Source: Pelosinus fermentans JBW45
GTDB taxonomy: Bacteria > Bacillota > Negativicutes > DSM-13327
Assembly: GCF_000271665.2 (NCBI RefSeq)
Contig: NZ_CP010978.1
Coordinates: 2,882,501-2,946,500 of the forward strand
Direction of reading: 5' to 3'
Length of the DNA: 64,000 nt
A model generated the notes under the pieces. That model was not told where the DNA came from. It made no database searches and saw only the letters and a program-made list of their open reading frames with translations. Both the position numbers and the translations under genes were made by a program. Positions 59,524 through 64,000 of the stretch are shown in pieces (the stretch's first letter is position 1; the number at the start of each line of letters is the position of its first letter).

Positions 59524-60731
59524 CGCCAGTTGCCTTTTTTACGATATTCCGCCGGAGATAATCCCACTACTTTTTTAAATGTATTACTAAAATAATGCTG
59601 ATTACTATACCCTACTTTTTCTGCCACTTCATACAGTTTTATCGTAGGATCACCCATCATTTGAATGGCTTTTTCGATTCTCACCTGAGTTAAATATTCA
59701 ACGAAAGAAACACCAATTTCATTTTTTAACAAGCGACTTAGATACGTAGGGCTAATCTTAATAATTTCTGCTAGATTCTGAAGTGAGAAATCCTCCTTGT
59801 AGTAATTGGCTTCTATGTGTTTTTGTGAAAGAAGCACTGCGGGAGTATAACTAACCTTGCGGTTTAATTCTAAGGTCAGTTCATGATAAACAGAGGAAAC
59901 ACCGCTTAGCAAATCCACTAGCGGGCGTTGAGCGACAATTACGACTTGTTCTAAATGCTGCTCAATAACCTGCTGCAAAGCATCACTAAGTTCATACCAG
60001 TCGCTTGGATTAAGGAGGGGTGTTATCGCAATCAGATTATCCGCTCTATCATGAAAAATGATATACGGCTGCCATTGCTCTAATAATTCCACACAAATAT
60101 TTTCTATGGAAAACACCAACAATTCCCGCTCCCAATCTTTGAGAAGCTGTCCTCTGGTGTACTGACCGGCCACTTTCAGAGCAATCATTCCGGATACTGG
60201 CGACAAATCCAATTCCAAAAAAGCGAGCTGAGACCTAATGTATTCCTCACTTAATTGACCATTTACCCAATCTTTGCAGAAAGCTTCCCTTAATAGCGGC
60301 AAATGTTTTTTTGTTTCCTGGTTGGTCCAATTCAGATAATGATTTTGCAGACGAGAATTCAGTAATTGCTGTTCTGCTCGTTTTAACACGTTTTCTAGTT
60401 GATCTTCAAAGACAGGTTTTAATAAATAATCAAATACTTGCAATTTAATCGCTTTATGGGCATAGGAAAACTCATCATGTCCAGTAATGACAATGATGAT
60501 GCAATCTTGTAATATGCTGTTTACTTGTTCTATAAATTGCAATCCATTTAAAAAAGGCATACAAATATCTACTAGCAGAATGTCTGGAAGGGTTTTGCTA
60601 GCCACTTCCAAAGCCATTTCTCCGTCTTCAGCCTCCCCCACAACCTCCATGTCAAGCCTTACTTTCTCAACGAGGCTTTTGAGACCACGACGAATTTTAG
60701 GCTCATCATCGATGATTACGACTTTCAACAT
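59520..60731 (-). CDS. AraC-type response regulator, YesN-like
   Basis: 403 residues. Receiver with IDDEPKIRRGLKSLVEK (acidic pair), phosphoacceptor Asp55 (DILLVDICMP), VITGHDEF and YLLKPVFEDQL; a middle linker; and a C-terminal AraC DNA-binding domain with two HTHs (FSLQNLAEIIKISPTYLSRLLKNEIGVSFVEYL and IKLYEVAEKVGYSNQHYFSNTFKKVVGLSPAEYRK). It is 15 bp downstream of its kinase and overlaps the dual-binding lipoprotein gene. It most likely activates the sugar uptake operon. Confidence 0.92.
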   Translation of the reverse strand: MLKVVIIDDEPKIRRGLKSLVEKVRLDMEVVGEAEDGEMALEVASKTLPDILLVDICMPFLNGLQFIEQVNSILQDCIIIVITGHDEFSYAHKAIKLQVFDYLLKPVFEDQLENVLKRAEQQLLNSRLQNHYLNWTNQETKKHLPLLREAFCKDWVNGQLSEEYIRSQLAFLELDLSPVSGMIALKVAGQYTRGQLLKDWERELLVFSIENICVELLEQWQPYIIFHDRADNLIAITPLLNPSDWYELSDALQQVIEQHLEQVVIVAQRPLVDLLSGVSSVYHELTLELNRKVSYTPAVLLSQKHIEANYYKEDFSLQNLAEIIKISPTYLSRLLKNEIGVSFVEYLTQVRIEKAIQMMGDPTIKLYEVAEKVGYSNQHYFSNTFKKVVGLSPAEYRKKGNWR

Positions 60732-60746
60732 TGAACCACTCCCTAT

Positions 60747-62510
60747 TTAACGTATTGGATGCCAAAATTCTACCTTCGTACCTTCCTGATCCACGCTGGT
60801 ATATAGTAAGCCGTATTCTGAGCCAAAGGATAATCGAATTCGTTCATTCACATTAAAAATACCAAAGCCAGTCCTTGCTGCCCCTCCATGCTGATTGTCT
60901 AATGATTTTCTTAGTTCTGCGAGTTTTTCCGCTGTCATTCCTATGCCGTCATCTGCTACGCTAAAATATAATTTCTCCTTGTCAATGCGAGCGTTGATCT
61001 TGATGGTACCGCCCCCTCTTTTAGCATTAATGCCATGGTAAATCGCATTTTCAACAAGAGGCTGCAATATCAGCTTAAGTACTCTGTAATTCAATATATC
61101 TTCTTCATAGTTAATTTCATATCTCAATTTATCTTCATAGCGAGCTTTCTGAATCATTAGATAACTGCGAACATGTTCTAATTCTTCATGAACAGGAATC
61201 ATCTCTTTCCCTTTGCTTAAACCAATGCGAAATAAATTAGCAAGTGCACCAACAATACGAACGACTTCCTGTGCACCGTGTTCCCCAGCCATCCACTGAA
61301 TCGTATAAAGAGTATTATAAAGAAAGTGTGGTTTTATTTGGGCCTGCAAGGTTTTTAGTTCTGCTTCTCGTTTCCGTTTTTGTTCCGTATACACCATATC
61401 CACTAAATTACTAATCTCTTTGATCATCGTATTAAAACTATTACCAAGCTGTCCAATTTCATCATTATATTTACTGTTAAATCGTACGCTTAGATCGCCT
61501 TCCTCAGCCTTCTTCATTAAGCTGCGGAGTTTACTTAAAGGCTTGGCAATGGAAGCAGTAAAAAAGAAGGCGGCGACTACTGCCAGTATTAAGGTAACAA
61601 GCCCAATAAGTATGGAGTAATGACGCAGAATCGTTACCTCTTTCAGTGTCTCACTAAGGGAAAAGACACCGATGGTCTTCCATTGTGTATAAGCTGAATC
61701 TTTATAGATAATCTGAAACTCACTGCCCTGAATGATTTTTACAATACTATTGGCAGAATGGTTGAACCACTCACTTTTTACGCGATATACAATCGGATTG
61801 ACTGGCGCATATACAATGCCACCATTTGCATCCATAATATATAAAAATCCATTTTTACCTAATGTAATCGTCTCAATTACTTCTTTAAATTTATCCAATT
61901 TCAGATCAATCAGTATGACGCCAAGATGCTGGCTGGTCTTAGGATCAACAACCGCCTTAGCAATCGAAACCACTTCATCAGCACTATAGTTAAGAGTTGT
62001 CGTTATATTACGGCCAATCGGTTTACTAAATAGCTGCATTGCATTTGGCGATGCAATCGCTCTTTTGTACCAAGTCTCATCAGTAAGGGGATCACGTGAA
62101 ATTCGATGCATTTCATTGCTAATATAAAGATTATTCTCATTTACAATGAGTATTCCGGCAATCTCTGGATGCACATTCGTATAGGTTCTTAAGATTCGCC
62201 GAACCTCATTGTTCAGCGATTCATCCCTATCCCCCTCTTTCGCAATCCGTAAGAACGCAATGATCTGAGGATCACCCATAAGGTAAGAAACGATATTTTC
62301 CATATCATGAATATAAAACTCAACATTGCGAGTGACTTGCTCAATCATTTGTCCCGTATGTTCATTGGCCTGTTCTTCAATGGATTTGCTATAGATGACA
62401 TTACCCAATACTCCGAGTGTAACAATAGGCAATAAAATGAGAGTGAAAAAATATAATAACAATTTAGAACGAATATTTTCTATCTTAAGTAATTTGCGAA
62501 AGAATTCCAA
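60747..62510 (-). CDS. YesM-type sensor histidine kinase
   Basis: About 587 residues with a TTG start at 62510. The frame stays open to 62570, but that reading overlaps a TATAAT-like promoter sequence. Helix 1 (~15-35), a large extracellular CACHE sensor (~40-280), helix 2 (~285-310), HAMP (KPLSKLRSLMKKAEEGDLSVRF), then LKTLQAQIKPHFLYNTLYTIQW with the phosphorylated His and the ATPase (LVENAIYHGI, GIGMTAEKL, GFGIFNVNERI). It partners with the YesN-like regulator 15 bp downstream and probably receives signal from the dual-binding lipoprotein. Start choice is uncertain. Confidence 0.87.
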   Translation of the reverse strand: MEFFRKLLKIENIRSKLLLYFFTLILLPIVTLGVLGNVIYSKSIEEQANEHTGQMIEQVTRNVEFYIHDMENIVSYLMGDPQIIAFLRIAKEGDRDESLNNEVRRILRTYTNVHPEIAGILIVNENNLYISNEMHRISRDPLTDETWYKRAIASPNAMQLFSKPIGRNITTTLNYSADEVVSIAKAVVDPKTSQHLGVILIDLKLDKFKEVIETITLGKNGFLYIMDANGGIVYAPVNPIVYRVKSEWFNHSANSIVKIIQGSEFQIIYKDSAYTQWKTIGVFSLSETLKEVTILRHYSILIGLVTLILAVVAAFFFTASIAKPLSKLRSLMKKAEEGDLSVRFNSKYNDEIGQLGNSFNTMIKEISNLVDMVYTEQKRKREAELKTLQAQIKPHFLYNTLYTIQWMAGEHGAQEVVRIVGALANLFRIGLSKGKEMIPVHEELEHVRSYLMIQKARYEDKLRYEINYEEDILNYRVLKLILQPLVENAIYHGINAKRGGGTIKINARIDKEKLYFSVADDGIGMTAEKLAELRKSLDNQHGGAARTGFGIFNVNERIRLSFGSEYGLLYTSVDQEGTKVEFWHPIR

Positions 62511-62676
62511 TATTGCACCATCCCAGCGCTCATTTTTTTCTAATACTCCCACTTTTATTATTATACACAATAGAGCATGAAAAATGGTAATTTTTTCTTA
62601 TTATAGTGAAATATAATATATTAATATATTTCACTTTTAATGTGAACAATAGGAAATTGGGATAGTAAAAAGCCCC

Positions 62677-62716
62677 CTATATAGGCAGTTCGGGTGTCTT
62701 AACCCTGCCTACATAG
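62677..62716 (-). terminator. Terminator of the ROK gene
   Basis: CTATATAGGCAG (62677-62688) pairs with CTGCCTACATAG (62705-62716), one mismatch. On the minus strand it is followed by GGGGGCTTTTT, a T-run. Confidence 0.8.
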
Positions 62717-62734
62717 AGAGCATTTTCGTCATAA

Positions 62735-63934
62735 TTATCGTAAAAAAATTCCTTCCATTACCACATCAACAATTCCCTTCAGGGCATCTTGCCTGCCTTC
62801 AGAAGAAAACTCAATACGAGCTAGGGAATAACAACTTGCTAAAGCCCGTTCTTTTATGACTTGCATCATTGTCTCTTCCATAAAGACTCGCCCTTTAACA
62901 ATGCCTCCACCAATAAGTACTAGCTGCGGATTAAAAATATTAATGATATTGGCTGCGCCCATACCAATATATTTAGCAACATGCTGAAGCATCTTTATCG
63001 CAAGGAGATCTCCTTCCTCAGCCGCGGCGTAAATATGTTTAGGTCTAATAGCATCCATATCGCCTTTTACCATCTCTGACACTAGAGAACTTTCACCGTC
63101 GTTAATTGACTTAACCGTAATATTAACTAAAGCCGACTCTGATGCCATAGCTTCCAGACAGCCATAATTGCCACAGCTACATAAGGGACCATCAACATCT
63201 ACAACGGTATGACCTATCTCACCTGCACTATCCCCTAAGCCTCGATATAACTCGCCATTTAAAATGATCCCAGAGCCAATTCCACCGCCGACCCCCAGGA
63301 ATACCGCATTTTTAATATCTCGATAAGGACCATAATGATAAGCTCCCAGTGCCATAGCCCGCATATCATTCTCGACAAAAACAGGAAGCTGGAACTGCTT
63401 TTCCACAAGATATTTTAGTGGTACATTGCGCCAACCGGCACTAGGGGAAAACAAGGAAAGTCCCTCCCTGGACATAACAGGCCCTCGCACAATAATACCA
63501 ATAGCTAAAGCCAATTTGCCATTTTCAGAAGAATAACACTGTTCTATTGTATTCTCTAGTAAGGATAATATCTTTTCTTCTTTCAAATGTTGAATATCAT
63601 AGCACGTCTGTTCCTTAATCTCTAAACCGCCATTTATCAAATATCCAATCATTTCCTTAGAGCGAATGTCTACAATAATCATATTCGCTATTTCAGAATT
63701 AACCTTAAGAAGTACTGGGCGCCTGCCGCCGCTATATTCACCAACCATATACTCATGGATGAGTCCATGTTCAATGAGTTTACCTGATATGTTTGTTACA
63801 GTTGGCGCTGTTAAACCTGTCAATTTCGCAATATCGACACGAGATATTGGTCCACGCCTGCGAATCGTATTAACGATTAGCGACTCATTTAACCCTCCTA
63901 CTGCTTTTGAATTAATCGTATTTACACCTTCCAT
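62735..63934 (-). CDS. ROK-family transcriptional repressor (NagC/XylR-like)
   Basis: 399 residues. N-terminal winged HTH (NESLIVNTIRRRGPISRVDIAKLTGLTAPTVTNISGKLIEHGLI) followed by a ROK sugar-kinase-like domain. That domain has GVGGGIGSGIILNGELYRG, the zinc/ROK signature GEIGHTVVDVDGPLCSCGNYGCLEAMAS, and NIFNPQLVLIGGGIV. It represses sugar-utilisation genes and is released by a sugar or phosphosugar. It is a separate unit next to the YesMN/YtfQRT operon and may regulate it. The ROK zinc motif CxCGxxGC is intact. Start ATG 63934 follows TAGGTG at short spacing. Confidence 0.88.
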   Translation of the reverse strand: MEGVNTINSKAVGGLNESLIVNTIRRRGPISRVDIAKLTGLTAPTVTNISGKLIEHGLIHEYMVGEYSGGRRPVLLKVNSEIANMIIVDIRSKEMIGYLINGGLEIKEQTCYDIQHLKEEKILSLLENTIEQCYSSENGKLALAIGIIVRGPVMSREGLSLFSPSAGWRNVPLKYLVEKQFQLPVFVENDMRAMALGAYHYGPYRDIKNAVFLGVGGGIGSGIILNGELYRGLGDSAGEIGHTVVDVDGPLCSCGNYGCLEAMASESALVNITVKSINDGESSLVSEMVKGDMDAIRPKHIYAAAEEGDLLAIKMLQHVAKYIGMGAANIINIFNPQLVLIGGGIVKGRVFMEETMMQVIKERALASCYSLARIEFSSEGRQDALKGIVDVVMEGIFLR

Positions 63935-64000
63935 AAAACACCTACACTCTTGCTTTCAATATTTTTGATAAGAGATATCTTTAAAAAGCTTCTCTTCAAA

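Noticed and set aside
1-64000. rRNA, tRNA, riboswitch or replication origin
   Set aside because: Scanned by eye; no cloverleaf with CCA-type end, no rRNA-like sequence, and no leader with a recognisable riboswitch core or DnaA-box cluster.

Overview
The window reads as chromosomal DNA of a low-GC, anaerobic, fermentative Firmicute. My best guess is the diderm Sporomusaceae/Negativicutes (Pelosinus-like). This rests on gene content only: a HlyD/HlyB-type exporter that implies an outer membrane, citrate lyase plus a citrate two-component system, a CBO0543-type membrane protein, and many perfect stem-loop terminators. No rRNA, tRNA, CRISPR array, integrase or complete insertion sequence was seen.

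Layout. (1) 1-3.3 kb: a minus-strand sugar operon with two tandem EIIA genes, EIIB, EIIC and a tagatose-bisphosphate-aldolase-type protein that runs off the left edge. The first EIIA has Tyr in place of its phosphorylatable His. (2) 3.5-5.4 kb: two divergent HTH regulators around repeated operators, a HAD phosphatase and gene debris. (3) 5.6-16.3 kb: an accessory defence-type region with type I restriction-modification (hsdR-hsdM-hsdS), a large SF2 helicase of unassigned C-terminus, a GIY-YIG/DUF4357 protein, and decayed REP-associated tyrosine transposase (RAYT) pieces with REP-like repeats. (4) 16.6-32.6 kb: a mosaic of single genes (flavodoxin-type reductase, secreted protein, asparagine synthetase, LysR, MFS, 3D-domain protein, C-GCAxxG-C-C protein, MNT/HEPN toxin-antitoxin pair, a trypsin-nuclease fusion, zinc ribbon, GNAT, an interrupted Nudix gene, HAD hydrolase, small proteins). 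It is sprinkled with a short repeat that pairs a terminator hairpin with a translation start. (5) 32.8-36.3 kb: cupin, phosphofructokinase and transketolase. (6) 36.3-43.6 kb: a type I secretion-like cassette (two ABC exporters with inactive C39 domains around one HlyD adaptor), a divergent Imm74-like immunity gene and a convergent repeat-bearing protein that could be its cargo. (7) 43.8-52.1 kb: citrate fermentation (citDEF, CitAB-type two-component system, CitMHS transporter, malic enzyme). (8) 52.2-52.5 kb: two tiny membrane-protein genes. (9) 52.8-62.5 kb: a YtfQRT/YjfF-type sugar ABC transporter with a YesMN-type two-component system and a lipoprotein made of two fused sugar-binding proteins. 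(10) 62.7-63.9 kb: a ROK regulator.

The citrate genes form a pathway: uptake, cleavage to acetate and oxaloacetate, and oxidative decarboxylation of malate to pyruvate, under a membrane citrate/dicarboxylate sensor. The right-hand sugar operon couples extracellular sensing (dual binding protein plus YesM/YesN) to uptake. The candidates I rank highest for novelty are the exporter/Imm74/repeat-protein cassette, the protease-nuclease fusion, the dual-headed binding protein, the terminator-plus-start repeat family and the two micro-genes.
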